Positions 1 through 7,077 are shown, numbered from the stretch's first letter. The stretch is DNA of 7,111 bases from Bacteroidales bacterium (GCA_016285215.1 JAEEQI010000129.1:1-7111), one strand, 5' to 3'. Numbers and translations are program-made. The notes: generated by a model not told the origin, from the sequence alone.

Positions 1-1309
1 AGTCGGCCAGCTTGCCGGGCATTCCGGCGCCGCCCATAGGGGACTTGCGCTGCACCATCTCGCGGGCCTTACGGGCAGCTGCGCGGGCGGTAGCGGCCAG
101 GACAATCTTCTCTACAATGGTCTTACCCTCCTTGGGGTGCTCTTCCAGGTACTGGTCCATAGCGGCTGCAGTGGCCTGGGATACGGCCGAAGTGGCCTCC
201 GGGTTACCCAGCTTGGTCTTGGTCTGGCCTTCGAACTGAGGTTCGGCCACCTTTACCGATATAACGGCGGTGAGGCCTTCGCGGAAGTCTTCCGGGCTCA
301 GCTCTCCCTTGAACTTGGCCAGCAGGTTGTTCTTTTCTGCGTAGTTCTTGAGGGAACGGCTCAGGCCCATCTTGAAGCCCTGCAGGTGGGTACCACCCTC
401 TATGGTGTGGATGTTATTGACGTAGGAATAGATTCTCTCGGAGAAGCCGGTGTTGTACTGGAGGGCAATATCAATGGGAATTACCTTGTCCGTATTCACG
501 CAGATGGGCTCAGGGATGAGCTTGGGTGCGCCGGCGTCCAAGTAGTCGATGAACTCCTTGAGGCCTTCCTCGCTGTAAAAGACGTCGCTGCGGTAGACCT
601 GGTTGCCGGTGGCTTTGCGTTCTCCGTCTTCGGCCGTTACAAACTCGTCCACTTTTTCGCGGAGGTCCGTGAGGGTGATGCGGATGCCCTTGTTCAGGTA
701 AGCCAGCTCTCTCAGGCGGTTGGCCAGGGTTTCGTACTTGTACACCGTGGTCTGGGTAAAGATGGTGGCATCCGGGTGGAAGGTGATGGTGGTTCCGGTG
801 TCGTTGGACTCCCCTACTACCTCCACGCCCGTGATGGGTTTACCCTTGGAGTACTTCTGCACAAAGATCTTACCCTCACGGTGAATCTCTGCAATGAGGA
901 GGTCGGACAGGGCGTTCACGCAGGATACGCCCACGCCGTGCAGACCGCCGGACACCTTGTAGCTGTTCTTATCAAACTTACCGCCGGCGTGCAGCACCGT
1001 CAGAACCACCTCCAGGGCGCTTCTGTGCTCTTTCTCGTGCATGCCCGTGGGGATACCGCGGCCATTATCCTTTACACTGATGGAGTTGTCTTCCAGAATC
1101 TTGACGTCTACGTCCGTGCAATAGCCGGCCATAGCCTCGTCAATACAGTTGTCCACAACCTCGTATACCAAATGATGCAGGCCCCTTTCTCCAATGTCAC
1201 CAATGTACATAGACGGGCGCTTTCTCACCGCCTCCAGGCCTTCCAGAACTTGAATACTACTAGCAGAATACTGCTCTTCGGCAATACGGGTTTCTTCGTT
1301 TTCTATCAT
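1..1309 (-). CDS. gyrB: DNA gyrase subunit B, N-terminal 436 codons (cut by window edge)
   Basis: This is the ATPase subunit of DNA gyrase, which with GyrA introduces negative supercoils using ATP. I translated it by hand from the ATG at 1309-1307 (MIENEETRIAEEQ...) and it stays open to the left edge, ending ...GMPGKLAD. In E. coli GyrB the matching motif lies just before the TOPRIM domain, so the C-terminal third is outside the window. GHKL ATPase landmarks are present: YEVVDNCIDEA with E50 and N54, DNGRGIP at 81-87, GGLHGVG at 121-127, and the transducer loop QTKTK at 362-366, whose Q and K contact ATP in homologues. The start is supported by a promoter about 30 bases upstream and by GyrB-like sequence beginning near residue 17; the next upstream ATG (1334) is out of frame and soon stops. 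Leucine codons TTA and CTA and serine TCA are absent, which leaves a long open frame on the opposite strand. The motifs fit GyrB better than ParE. Confidence 0.97.
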   Translation of the reverse strand, partial: MIENEETRIAEEQYSASSIQVLEGLEAVRKRPSMYIGDIGERGLHHLVYEVVDNCIDEAMAGYCTDVDVKILEDNSISVKDNGRGIPTGMHEKEHRSALEVVLTVLHAGGKFDKNSYKVSGGLHGVGVSCVNALSDLLIAEIHREGKIFVQKYSKGKPITGVEVVGESNDTGTTITFHPDATIFTQTTVYKYETLANRLRELAYLNKGIRITLTDLREKVDEFVTAEDGERKATGNQVYRSDVFYSEEGLKEFIDYLDAGAPKLIPEPICVNTDKVIPIDIALQYNTGFSERIYSYVNNIHTIEGGTHLQGFKMGLSRSLKNYAEKNNLLAKFKGELSPEDFREGLTAVISVKVAEPQFEGQTKTKLGNPEATSAVSQATAAAMDQYLEEHPKEGKTIVEKIVLAATARAAARKAREMVQRKSPMGGAGMPGKLAD

Positions 1310-1335
1310 CTTTTTCCTAGTTTCCTATAAACATA

Positions 1336-1366
1336 CAAAGATAGGAATTTTTCAGGAAAAATGCAA
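1336..1366 (-). promoter_or_regulatory. Putative gyrB promoter, Bacteroidota type
   Basis: On the minus strand TATCTTTG (1343-1336) matches the Bacteroidota -7 consensus TAnnTTTG exactly. A TTG (1366-1364) lies 20 bases upstream, the expected position for the -33 element. Transcription would begin near 1329, giving a leader of about 20 nt before the gyrB ATG. This suggests gyrB has its own promoter and does not depend only on read-through from the barrel gene. No strong Shine-Dalgarno is seen, only a purine-rich GGAAAAAG just before the ATG. Confidence 0.75.
1347..1362. repeat. Perfect AT-rich dyad between the gyrB promoter boxes
   Basis: ATTTTTC AG GAAAAAT is a perfect 7+2+7 inverted repeat that falls entirely within the spacer between the putative -33 and -7 boxes of gyrB. 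That location would suit an operator or a DNA-bending site. Runs of A and T produce such dyads by chance fairly easily, so regulation is only a suggestion. Confidence 0.5.
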
Positions 1367-1373
1367 TAGCTCC

Positions 1374-1400
1374 CTCATCCCGGGCTTGACCCGGGATCTC
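1374..1400. repeat. GC-rich palindromic intergenic repeat, copy 1; possible terminator of the TPR-barrel operon
   Basis: Two perfect 8-base arms, ATCCCGGG (1377-1384) and CCCGGGAT (1390-1397), surround the 5-base loop CTTGA. The element ends 2 bases after the barrel gene stop codon and lies upstream of the gyrB promoter. A second copy with the same arms and the same outer CTC flanks lies at 7050-7077, so this is a dispersed REP-like element and not just a one-off hairpin. As RNA it would fold strongly and could end or protect the operon transcript, but no immediate U-run follows it, so it is not a classic intrinsic terminator. Confidence 0.75.
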
Positions 1401-1402
1401 CC

Positions 1403-3076
1403 TTAGAACGTGAGTTTTATACCCACGGAACCATAGATGCCAGCTTCGGCGTAGAAGGGGGTGCGCTGGATGGTCTGGTTCAGGAGATTTCCCAGTTTGA
1501 TCCAGGCTGCCATATGGCGGGAGAAGGCGTAATCGGCCTCGAAGCCCAGGTCCTGATAGCCGGGCACGGGGCGCTTGGCGTTGAGCTTGCTCCGGACGTC
1601 AATGGTGGCACCCACTTTGAACCGGTTGGCCCACTTGTACAGAACGTGACCGCGGGCGGTGAAGGACGGCGGGCCAAAGACGTTAATTTCGGCGGCCGTT
1701 TCCTTGTTGGGCTTGGGGGTGTAACCGTAGTAAGCCGTGCCCATAATATCCCAGGAGGCCGAAATCCAGGACAGGGTAAGCTGTCCGTAAGCGGTACGCA
1801 GCGGGCTCACATAAGCCATCGTAGGCAGCAGGCCAGGGCCGACAGAAGGATCCACGGCACTGGAAGTGGTAAACAGTTCCACAAAACTCCATCCGCAGGC
1901 GTTGTCTACCCACTTGTAGCCGCCACGGATATCGTAGGAGAACTTGCCGCCAATACTTCCGCGGAGTCCGCCAAACACGTTGAAGCGGGTCACGGTCACA
2001 TCACGGTACCAGTTGAATCCGCCCAGATAGGGGTTATCTTCCAGCAGGCTATCGTAGCAGTTCAAACGATCCCCACCGGTGGCAGTGGCGTAGACCACGG
2101 CGGCATCGGCCAGTCTGAAACTGAAGTTCACATCGGGGAACAGGATTCCGCCCTTGTATTCATACACATACGGGCTGGAGGACAGATAAGAGTATTTAAC
2201 ACCCAGATCCAGGTTGAACCGTTTGCCGGCAAACTGGTAGTGCGGCGTGACCTCCAGTTTGAGCCCCGACTGATTCTCCTCAAAGCCCACGGTTTCCAGC
2301 CCGGCGGTTACGCGGATGCTGTTATTCCGGCCCATCCGGAAACCCAGAGAAACATCGGAAACGGTGTGGAATTCCTTAATATCGGCATAGCCCAGATAGG
2401 CCACACGGGTACCCACATTGTAGATGAACTTGGCGGCGGGAGCGTTCTGTACACGGGCCTCAACCTGGCCTCTGTGATGGCCCCAACTCCTAGGCCCCTC
2501 ACCGTAATAGAAGTCCGTAGCCAACACGTTCTTATACTGCAGGTTAGCGGTGAATTCTCCTCCCTTGAAGGCGGCCCAGAAATCGGCCCCGGCAGTGGTC
2601 TTGGCATTGATGCCGCTGGTAGAATGCATAGTGCCGTCCCAATCTACAGTGCTCTCGCCGGGCACAATATTGCGGTAATGACCAATATAGGAGTTATGCG
2701 TGCCGTACAAATCCAGCCGGAAGTTATTGGTACGCAGCGGATTCCACACAAAATCCACCTCCGGATGCAGGCGGAAACCTGCCCCGGCCTTCAGGTAAAG
2801 GGTCTGCTCACCGGAAAGACGGGCCGAAGGCCGAAGCTGCACCAAATAAGGATTGAACTCATAGGCCCCTTTGTACGGCGTGCTCTTGACGCTGTAGTCG
2901 AAGTCCAGGTCGAACTTATACACGGAATCGGGCAGCGACAGCAGCTGGTTGGGCTTTTCAATGCCGGTGGCTTCGCGGGCATACACATTGGTAACCTCAA
3001 CAACGGGATTGAGGTTTTGGGCGCTAAGGGCGGCGCAGGCTGCCAGCAAAGATATAGTGACAATTACTCTCTTCAT
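1403..3076 (-). CDS. Plugless outer-membrane beta-barrel protein, TonB-receptor-like, function unknown
   Basis: This predicted 557-residue outer-membrane protein starts with a Sec signal peptide (residues 1-19, MKRVIVTISLLAACAALSA, then Q). Residues about 21-80 form a conserved-looking lead-in (VVEVTNVYAR, LPDSVYKFDLDFDYSVKSTPY). The rest alternates short amphipathic strands rich in Tyr, Phe and Gly with polar turns, and the protein ends in GSVGIKLTF. A terminal Phe on the last strand is the usual BAM-recognition signature. At this length there is no room for a TonB plug plus a 22-strand barrel, and I see no plug motif. The start lies 3 bases after the TPR gene stop, with no Shine-Dalgarno, so translation is probably coupled and expression comes from the TPR promoter. 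A LAAC string at residues 11-14 resembles a lipobox, but the h-region is short and the signal peptidase I site is better. Barrel call strong; substrate unknown. Confidence 0.85.
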   Translation of the reverse strand: MKRVIVTISLLAACAALSAQNLNPVVEVTNVYAREATGIEKPNQLLSLPDSVYKFDLDFDYSVKSTPYKGAYEFNPYLVQLRPSARLSGEQTLYLKAGAGFRLHPEVDFVWNPLRTNNFRLDLYGTHNSYIGHYRNIVPGESTVDWDGTMHSTSGINAKTTAGADFWAAFKGGEFTANLQYKNVLATDFYYGEGPRSWGHHRGQVEARVQNAPAAKFIYNVGTRVAYLGYADIKEFHTVSDVSLGFRMGRNNSIRVTAGLETVGFEENQSGLKLEVTPHYQFAGKRFNLDLGVKYSYLSSSPYVYEYKGGILFPDVNFSFRLADAAVVYATATGGDRLNCYDSLLEDNPYLGGFNWYRDVTVTRFNVFGGLRGSIGGKFSYDIRGGYKWVDNACGWSFVELFTTSSAVDPSVGPGLLPTMAYVSPLRTAYGQLTLSWISASWDIMGTAYYGYTPKPNKETAAEINVFGPPSFTARGHVLYKWANRFKVGATIDVRSKLNAKRPVPGYQDLGFEADYAFSRHMAAWIKLGNLLNQTIQRTPFYAEAGIYGSVGIKLTF

Positions 3077-3079
3077 AGC

Positions 3080-6001
3080 TTAGTTCAATTTACTCAGACG
3101 GAGGTTAACCTGGTCCAGGACGTCGTCCTGCGGACCTTCCGGCGTGTAGCCGCTCTTGATGCTCTCGAAGGTGGCCTTGGCCTGGGCGGTGTTGCCTTGG
3201 TCGGCAAAGCTGTCTCCCAGCACTATGAAGGCTTTGGCCAGCCAGTAGTTCTGACCGCCGGCCTTCTGGGAGAAGGCGTAGACCTTGTCCTGGATTTTGT
3301 CAAAATCGGCCCTGTTATACAGGTCCTCGATGATGAGGTAGGTGGCTTCGGCGCCTTCAGGCGTGGACGGCTCCTTGGACAGCGTCTGGAACTCCTTGAA
3401 GGCATCCTCGCGGCGGCTGCAGCTGAGCAGCGACTTGGCGCGGATGTAGCGGGCTTCGCGGGACAGGGCGGCGTCCTTGAAGGTGCTCATCACCGTCTGG
3501 GCGTCAATGATGGCGTCTTCCCACATATGGGCTCTGTAGGCGCTTCTCATCTGGCCCACCAGTGCCGTGTGGCGGTTGGCTTCCAACTTGGCGCTCTCCC
3601 GCAGCTCATCGTAGGCGGCGTAGGCGGCTTCGTATCGGCCTGTCTCATAGCTCAGCATAGCGGTGTGCAGCAGGGCGCTCTCCACCAGGGCTCCGTCCAG
3701 ACCGGCCTCGCGGGCCTTCTGGTAGTAGTCCATAGCCTGCTCCTTGTTGCCCGTCTGGCGGTAGCATTCGGCCAGGTAGAAGTTGGCCTTGGCGGCGTAG
3801 GTGGCCTCCGGATAGCGATCCAGGTAATGCTGCAGCGTGCCCAGCGCCTTGGTGTAGTCCTCGGACAGGAAGAGCTGCTCGGCGCTGGAGAAGTAGACGT
3901 CTTCTTTCTGCTCCTCCGTGCGGCCTGCGGCTTCTCCCAGGCTGTTGACGTATGCGAGGTACCCGTCCGGGTCTCCCTTGGTACGGTATATGGCCTCAAT
4001 GGCCAGCAGGGCGTCCTCCCGGTACTGGCTGTTGCCGGCTACCACCTGCTTGTAGTAGTCCAGGGCCTGGTTGCTTCGGCCTGCATTTCTCTCTATCATT
4101 CCCAGCTCCAGCAGGGCCTGGTCCTTGAGCGAAGGGTCCTGCGTGGTGCTGTGCAGTTTCTTGAAGGTGATGATGGCGCTGTTCTCGTTCTTCACGGCCA
4201 CATACGCTCGGCCCAGCTCGTAGAGGCATTCGCCGTAGTACGGGATGCTGGAACTGACCTGCGTGGCGGGCTCCAGGATCTTCACTTTCTGGCTGTTCTT
4301 CTCCATAAGGCCGCTGGCCACGCCGGCGCGGTACCGCGGATACAAATTATTCCGGTCCGGATAAGCTTCCAGCTGCTTCTGGTAAGCCTCCAGGGCAGTA
4401 GGATAGTTGGCCTGGAAGAAGTAGCAGTCTCCCACGCGGGTCTGGGCGTCGGATCCCAGGCGGGGGCTGCGGGCGTCCAGGTACTTGTTGAACCACTTGA
4501 GGGCCTGCTCGTAGTTGGCTTCCTTGAAGTAGGTGTAGGCCAGCTGATAGGGCACCAGTTCGCCTTCGGCCTTCTTATTAAGGGCCGATTGATTATAAAG
4601 GTCCTGCAGCTCCTGTCGGGCTTCGGCCCACTTGCCGTCGCGATAGTAGGCCTCTGCCAGGTAGTAGCGGCAGAGCTGGTTGAAACCGTCCTTCCGGGGG
4701 CTGTAGAAGGCGGCCTGCTTCAGGAGCGGGGCGGCCATTCTCCAGGATCCGGCTTCCATTAACTCCCTGGCTCTGAGGAAGTAAGCCTTCATATAGTTGG
4801 ACTTCATCTGGCTGTCCAGCTCGTCTATGTGGTCGTAGGCCTCTACGGCGGCTTCGTAGTCGTGGTTCAGCAGCGCTGCCACGGCCATATAGGAGTAGAT
4901 GGTGTCGTTTCTTCTCTGGTATTTGCGGAGGTACTGGGCAAAGGGAGCGGTGTCGCGGCCCAGGTCGAAGGCCAGCTTGGCGTAGTTGTAGTAGGCGTCT
5001 TCGGCCATATCGGCCTGATAATTCTCTGCGGCGGCTTCTTTAAAGGCCGACATTGCGGCGACCTTGTTATGCAACTGGATGTAGCTGAAGCCCATCTGGT
5101 AGGAGGCTATCTGGCCCAGTGAATCTGCGCGGTCTCCCATCTGCTGGAACTTGTCCACGGCGCCCTGCCAGTCTCCGGAGAGGTAGGCGATTTCGCCGGC
5201 ACGGAAGATGTCGCTGCGGGTCTGGGTTTCTCCGCTGAGGCTCTCCTGGTAGTACTCCTTGGCCTTTTCTACGTTGCCTTTAACCAGGAAGCTTTCGCTG
5301 AGGATTCGGCCCAGCCGGGATTTTCTGTCTTCACTCACCTGATCTATGATGGCTTCTCCGTTGTCTATCACGTAGTTATAGTCCTTGGCGTTGAAGCGGC
5401 ACTCCAGGATGTAGAACTGCGCGGGCTCTTTGAAGCGGTAGTCGTTTTTGCACTTTTCGAACCATTCTTCGGCCTCCGGGAAGTTGCTCTGCGCATAGTT
5501 GATATAGCCCAGGGTAAAGGCCGAAGGTGCCGTATAGTCCGAATACTCTTTAGTGTTCTCCGGGAGGAGCTGCTTGGCGGTTTCCCAGTCTCCGTAGCTG
5601 TAGGCGCTGTAGCCCAGCTTGTAACGGTACTCCGGCAGCTGGGCGGGGTTCAGGTGCTTGGGGTTGATGGCCCTTAGCTCTGCGGCGGCGTCTTCGTATC
5701 GGCCCTCATCAAAGAAGTTCTGGGCCAGGAGGAAGTGCACCTGGGGCACCTGCACGTTGTCGTGGTGCTGGCCCATGAAGGCGCGGGCCTTGGCTTCTGC
5801 GTTCTCCGCCTTCAGCTGGAGTCCCGCCAGCGTGCGGATGGCCTCCGCATTCCCGCTCCGGTCTCCCAGCGTCTGCTGGATGGCCTCCGAATAGTATCCG
5901 TGTTTGTAAAACTCCGTGGCTTTCTGCAGGTTCTGCGCCTGTGCCTGCTGCACTTGCGCGCACACCAGAATCACTGCCAGTGCTATCTGTACCTTCTTCA
6001 T
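3080..6001 (-). CDS. Large secreted TPR-repeat protein (periplasmic solenoid), function unknown
   Basis: This 973-residue protein has a Sec signal peptide (residues 1-22, MKKVQIALAV... ending AQA before Q23) and no lipobox, so it is probably soluble in the periplasm. Nearly all of the mature chain is TPR-like helical hairpins. Clear repeats include those near residues 27-45 (YKHGYYSEAI), 126-147 (YKLGYSAYSYGDWETA), 160-183, 235-255 (GNVEKAKEYY), 266-288, 444-466, 484-508 (ANYEQALKWF), 519-545, 628-654 (GRSNQALDYY), 704-730, 739-765 (GNKEQAMDYY), 776-800 and 921-947. I see no catalytic domain or transmembrane helix after the signal. TPR arrays bind proteins, so a scaffold or chaperone role is likely, probably with the barrel encoded 3 bases downstream. 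The ATG at 6001 is chosen because the signal peptide begins there. The gene has a long upstream leader. TPR call strong; the specific role is not recognisable, and SprE/PorW-like or BAM-accessory functions are possible but unsupported. Confidence 0.93.
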   Translation of the reverse strand: MKKVQIALAVILVCAQVQQAQAQNLQKATEFYKHGYYSEAIQQTLGDRSGNAEAIRTLAGLQLKAENAEAKARAFMGQHHDNVQVPQVHFLLAQNFFDEGRYEDAAAELRAINPKHLNPAQLPEYRYKLGYSAYSYGDWETAKQLLPENTKEYSDYTAPSAFTLGYINYAQSNFPEAEEWFEKCKNDYRFKEPAQFYILECRFNAKDYNYVIDNGEAIIDQVSEDRKSRLGRILSESFLVKGNVEKAKEYYQESLSGETQTRSDIFRAGEIAYLSGDWQGAVDKFQQMGDRADSLGQIASYQMGFSYIQLHNKVAAMSAFKEAAAENYQADMAEDAYYNYAKLAFDLGRDTAPFAQYLRKYQRRNDTIYSYMAVAALLNHDYEAAVEAYDHIDELDSQMKSNYMKAYFLRARELMEAGSWRMAAPLLKQAAFYSPRKDGFNQLCRYYLAEAYYRDGKWAEARQELQDLYNQSALNKKAEGELVPYQLAYTYFKEANYEQALKWFNKYLDARSPRLGSDAQTRVGDCYFFQANYPTALEAYQKQLEAYPDRNNLYPRYRAGVASGLMEKNSQKVKILEPATQVSSSIPYYGECLYELGRAYVAVKNENSAIITFKKLHSTTQDPSLKDQALLELGMIERNAGRSNQALDYYKQVVAGNSQYREDALLAIEAIYRTKGDPDGYLAYVNSLGEAAGRTEEQKEDVYFSSAEQLFLSEDYTKALGTLQHYLDRYPEATYAAKANFYLAECYRQTGNKEQAMDYYQKAREAGLDGALVESALLHTAMLSYETGRYEAAYAAYDELRESAKLEANRHTALVGQMRSAYRAHMWEDAIIDAQTVMSTFKDAALSREARYIRAKSLLSCSRREDAFKEFQTLSKEPSTPEGAEATYLIIEDLYNRADFDKIQDKVYAFSQKAGGQNYWLAKAFIVLGDSFADQGNTAQAKATFESIKSGYTPEGPQDDVLDQVNLRLSKLN

Positions 6002-6060
6002 TTGATTCTCTTTTTCCCCGTCCCTTCCAGAACGGTGTTATTTTTTCTCCGGTGGAGGTT

Positions 6061-6160
6061 TGTTCCCTGGAGGTTTACTCCTGAGGTTTCTCCCTCCTCT
6101 TGTTGGAGATAGTGTTATTCTTTCCTGTTCCCTGGAGGTTTACTCCTGAGGTTTCTCCCT
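6061..6160. repeat. Two exact 35-bp direct repeats with a 30-bp spacer
   Basis: Positions 6061-6095 and 6126-6160 are identical over 35 bases, beginning TGTTCCCTGGAGG and ending GGTTTCTCCCT. The bases flanking the two copies then differ. A looser relationship extends further: GTGTTATT occurs before each copy (6035-6042 and 6112-6119), 26 and 14 bases upstream respectively. This suggests an older tandem duplication of a roughly 65-80 bp unit that has since diverged outside the 35-bp core. Exact identity of the core implies either a recent event or selection on the core. Confidence 0.9.
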
Positions 6161-6167
6161 GTCATTC

Positions 6168-6189
6168 GGAGGGTTACGTTACCCCCTCC
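6168..6189. repeat. Short GC-rich hairpin in the divergent intergenic region
   Basis: GGAGGGT (6168-6174) can pair with ACCCCCTCC (6181-6189) around the loop TACGTT, leaving two C residues bulged. It lies just upstream of the second 35-bp repeat when read in the direction of the TPR gene. It could be part of the leader RNA fold or the remnant of an intergenic repeat. No U-run marks it as a terminator. Confidence 0.45.
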
Positions 6190-6216
6190 TAATGGGTCTC
6201 GGTTTGGTTTTTAACT

Positions 6217-6244
6217 ATCCCGAGAGTGCGTAGCAACGAGGGAT
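6217..6244. repeat. Imperfect palindrome, REP-like
   Basis: ATCCC (6217-6221) and GGGAT (6240-6244) form the outer arms, and an inner TGC-GTA-GCA gives a short second stem. The outer ATCCC/GGGAT arms are shared with the two GC-rich palindromes at 1377-1397 and 7053-7074, but the centre differs, so it may belong to a different or degenerate intergenic repeat family. It lies between the putative minus-strand promoter and the 35-bp repeats. Confidence 0.45.
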
Positions 6245-6256
6245 TATTAATAATTA

Positions 6257-6264
6257 CAAATATA
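6257..6264 (-). promoter_or_regulatory. Putative -7 box for the TPR-barrel operon
   Basis: Read on the minus strand this is TATATTTG, an exact match to TAnnTTTG, in an AT-rich stretch. I see no convincing TTG or TTTG 19-21 bases upstream, so the -33 element is weak or absent. It is the only such box found on this strand between the two divergent genes, which is why it is proposed for the operon. Confidence 0.45.
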
Positions 6265-6278
6265 CAAAAAATTCTGAT

Positions 6279-6286
6279 TATATTTG
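6279..6286 (+). promoter_or_regulatory. Putative -7 box for ftsE
   Basis: TATATTTG on the plus strand matches TAnnTTTG exactly and lies 18 bases before the ATG at 6305, which would leave a leader of only about 12 nt. No good -33 box is seen. Its expected upstream element would overlap the minus-strand -7 box at 6257-6264, so the two divergent promoters may compete for polymerase. Confidence 0.5.
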
Positions 6287-6304
6287 TGGGAATTTGACAC
6301 TTTT

Positions 6305-7003
6305 ATGGCACAACCTCTCATCCACTTCCAAAACGCCGATATCCTCAACGGCGAAACCGTGGTAATTTACGGCCTCAACATGGACGTCCTCCCCGGCGAC
6401 CTGGTGTATATTGTGGGTAAAGTCGGTTCCGGAAAGACTTCTATCATCCGTACCGTCATTGCCGAAAACCCTGTGGGAAACTGCTCCGAGGCCACCGTGT
6501 GCGGATTCGATCTGGTTAGCATTCACAAGCGGGACATCCCGTTCCTGCGCCGCCGCATTGGCGTGGTGTTCCAGGACTTCCAACTCCTCACCGACCGCTC
6601 CGTAGAATCCAATCTGGAGTTTGTGCTAAAGGCAACCGGCTGGAAAGACAAACGTGAAATCGATGAGCGCATTTCCCAGGTGCTGGCCGCTGTGGGTATG
6701 AGCACCAAGGCCCACAAGATGCCCCACCAGCTCTCTGGCGGCGAGCAGCAGCGCATTGCCATTGCCCGTGCGTTGTTGAACAAACCAGCCGTGATCCTGG
6801 CCGATGAACCCACCGGCAATTTGGACGGCGAGACCGCAGATGAGATTTTGTTGTTGCTCCAGAAGTTGAACTCCGAAGGTACCGCCATCGTTATGGTCAC
6901 CCACAACCGTTACATCTACGAAAAATTCCCCGGCCGCGTCTTCACCTGCGACGCCGAGCGCTGCACCGAACTCATCGACGAAGGCATAGACATCGATTTC
7001 TAG
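6305..7003 (+). CDS. ftsE: FtsE-type ABC ATPase, cell division
   Basis: This complete 232-residue ATP-binding subunit has the length and motifs of FtsE. In characterised bacteria FtsE pairs with the membrane protein FtsX at the inner face of the cytoplasmic membrane and drives activation of peptidoglycan hydrolases at division. Motifs in order: Walker A GKVGSGKT (38-45), Q-loop Q90 in VVFQDFQLL, signature LSGGEQQR (143-150), Walker B VILADE (163-168), D-loop GNLD (171-174) and switch H200 in MVTHNR. All catalytic residues are intact. The ATG at 6305 is preferred over an in-frame TTG at 6284, because that TTG lies inside the putative -7 box. No ftsX follows; in Bacteroidota ftsE and ftsX are, as I recall, usually unlinked, so this is not a defect. 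The related LolD/MacB-type ATPases share these motifs, so the exact FtsE assignment is likely but not absolute. Confidence 0.88.
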   Translation: MAQPLIHFQNADILNGETVVIYGLNMDVLPGDLVYIVGKVGSGKTSIIRTVIAENPVGNCSEATVCGFDLVSIHKRDIPFLRRRIGVVFQDFQLLTDRSVESNLEFVLKATGWKDKREIDERISQVLAAVGMSTKAHKMPHQLSGGEQQRIAIARALLNKPAVILADEPTGNLDGETADEILLLLQKLNSEGTAIVMVTHNRYIYEKFPGRVFTCDAERCTELIDEGIDIDF

Positions 7004-7049
7004 CCCCCTCCTCCCGGCCCCAATCCCCTTTCCGTCCGGTCCCGAACCC

Positions 7050-7077
7050 CTCATCCCGGGCCCCGACCCGGGATCTC
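7050..7077. repeat. GC-rich palindromic intergenic repeat, copy 2
   Basis: Arms ATCCCGGG (7053-7060) and CCCGGGAT (7067-7074) are perfect and enclose the 6-base loop CCCCGA. Arms and outer CTC flanks match copy 1 at 1374-1400, while the loop differs (CCCCGA here, CTTGA there). The orientation within the window is the same. It lies 46 bases after the ftsE stop and may fold at the end of that transcript. The rest of 7004-7111 shows only C-rich sequence and no supported complete gene. Confidence 0.75.

Larger units (their letters stand above)
6002..6250 (-). promoter_or_regulatory. Long putative 5' leader of the TPR-barrel operon
   Basis: No convincing gene lies between the TPR start (6001) and the ftsE start (6305). 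The only minus-strand TAnnTTTG box I find here is at 6264-6257, so the mRNA would carry about 240-250 untranslated bases. In this leader the RNA-sense motif AAACCTC occurs five times (plus-strand GAGGTTT at 6055, 6070, 6083, 6135 and 6148). Each 35-bp repeat can form the hairpin GGAG-TAAAC-CTCC, or pair the same CTCC with an earlier GGAG. It does not match a riboswitch class I recognise. The leader depends on an unproven promoter. Confidence 0.4.

Noticed and set aside
137..1330. Open frame of 397 codons on the plus strand opposite gyrB
   Set aside because: Same cause: gyrB uses no TTA, CTA or TCA codons in this stretch. The minus strand encodes an unmistakable GyrB with all ATPase motifs.
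3020..3076. Lipoprotein signal (LAAC) in the barrel protein
   Set aside because: The hydrophobic stretch before Cys14 is short, a good signal peptidase I site (ALSA before Q) follows, and outer-membrane barrels are not normally lipidated at this site. No acidic lipoprotein-export signal follows the Cys.
1514..4762. Open frame of 1082 codons on the plus strand, antisense to both the barrel and TPR genes
   Set aside because: Its codon register pairs its first base with the third base of the sense codons, so a stop could arise only from sense TTA, CTA or TCA codons. Both genes avoid these codons, and their frames happen to be in the same register. The translation has no family features, whereas the minus-strand proteins have signal peptides, TPRs and a barrel end.
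6061..6160. Minimal CRISPR array (35-bp repeat, 30-bp spacer, repeat)
   Set aside because: Only two repeats, no cas genes in view, and the sequence before each repeat is itself related (shared GTGTTATT), pointing to a local tandem duplication rather than acquired spacers.
6284..6304. Upstream in-frame TTG start for ftsE adding 7 residues
   Set aside because: The TTG is part of the putative -7 box, so it would lie upstream of the transcript start, and the ATG at 6305 gives the normal FtsE N-terminus.
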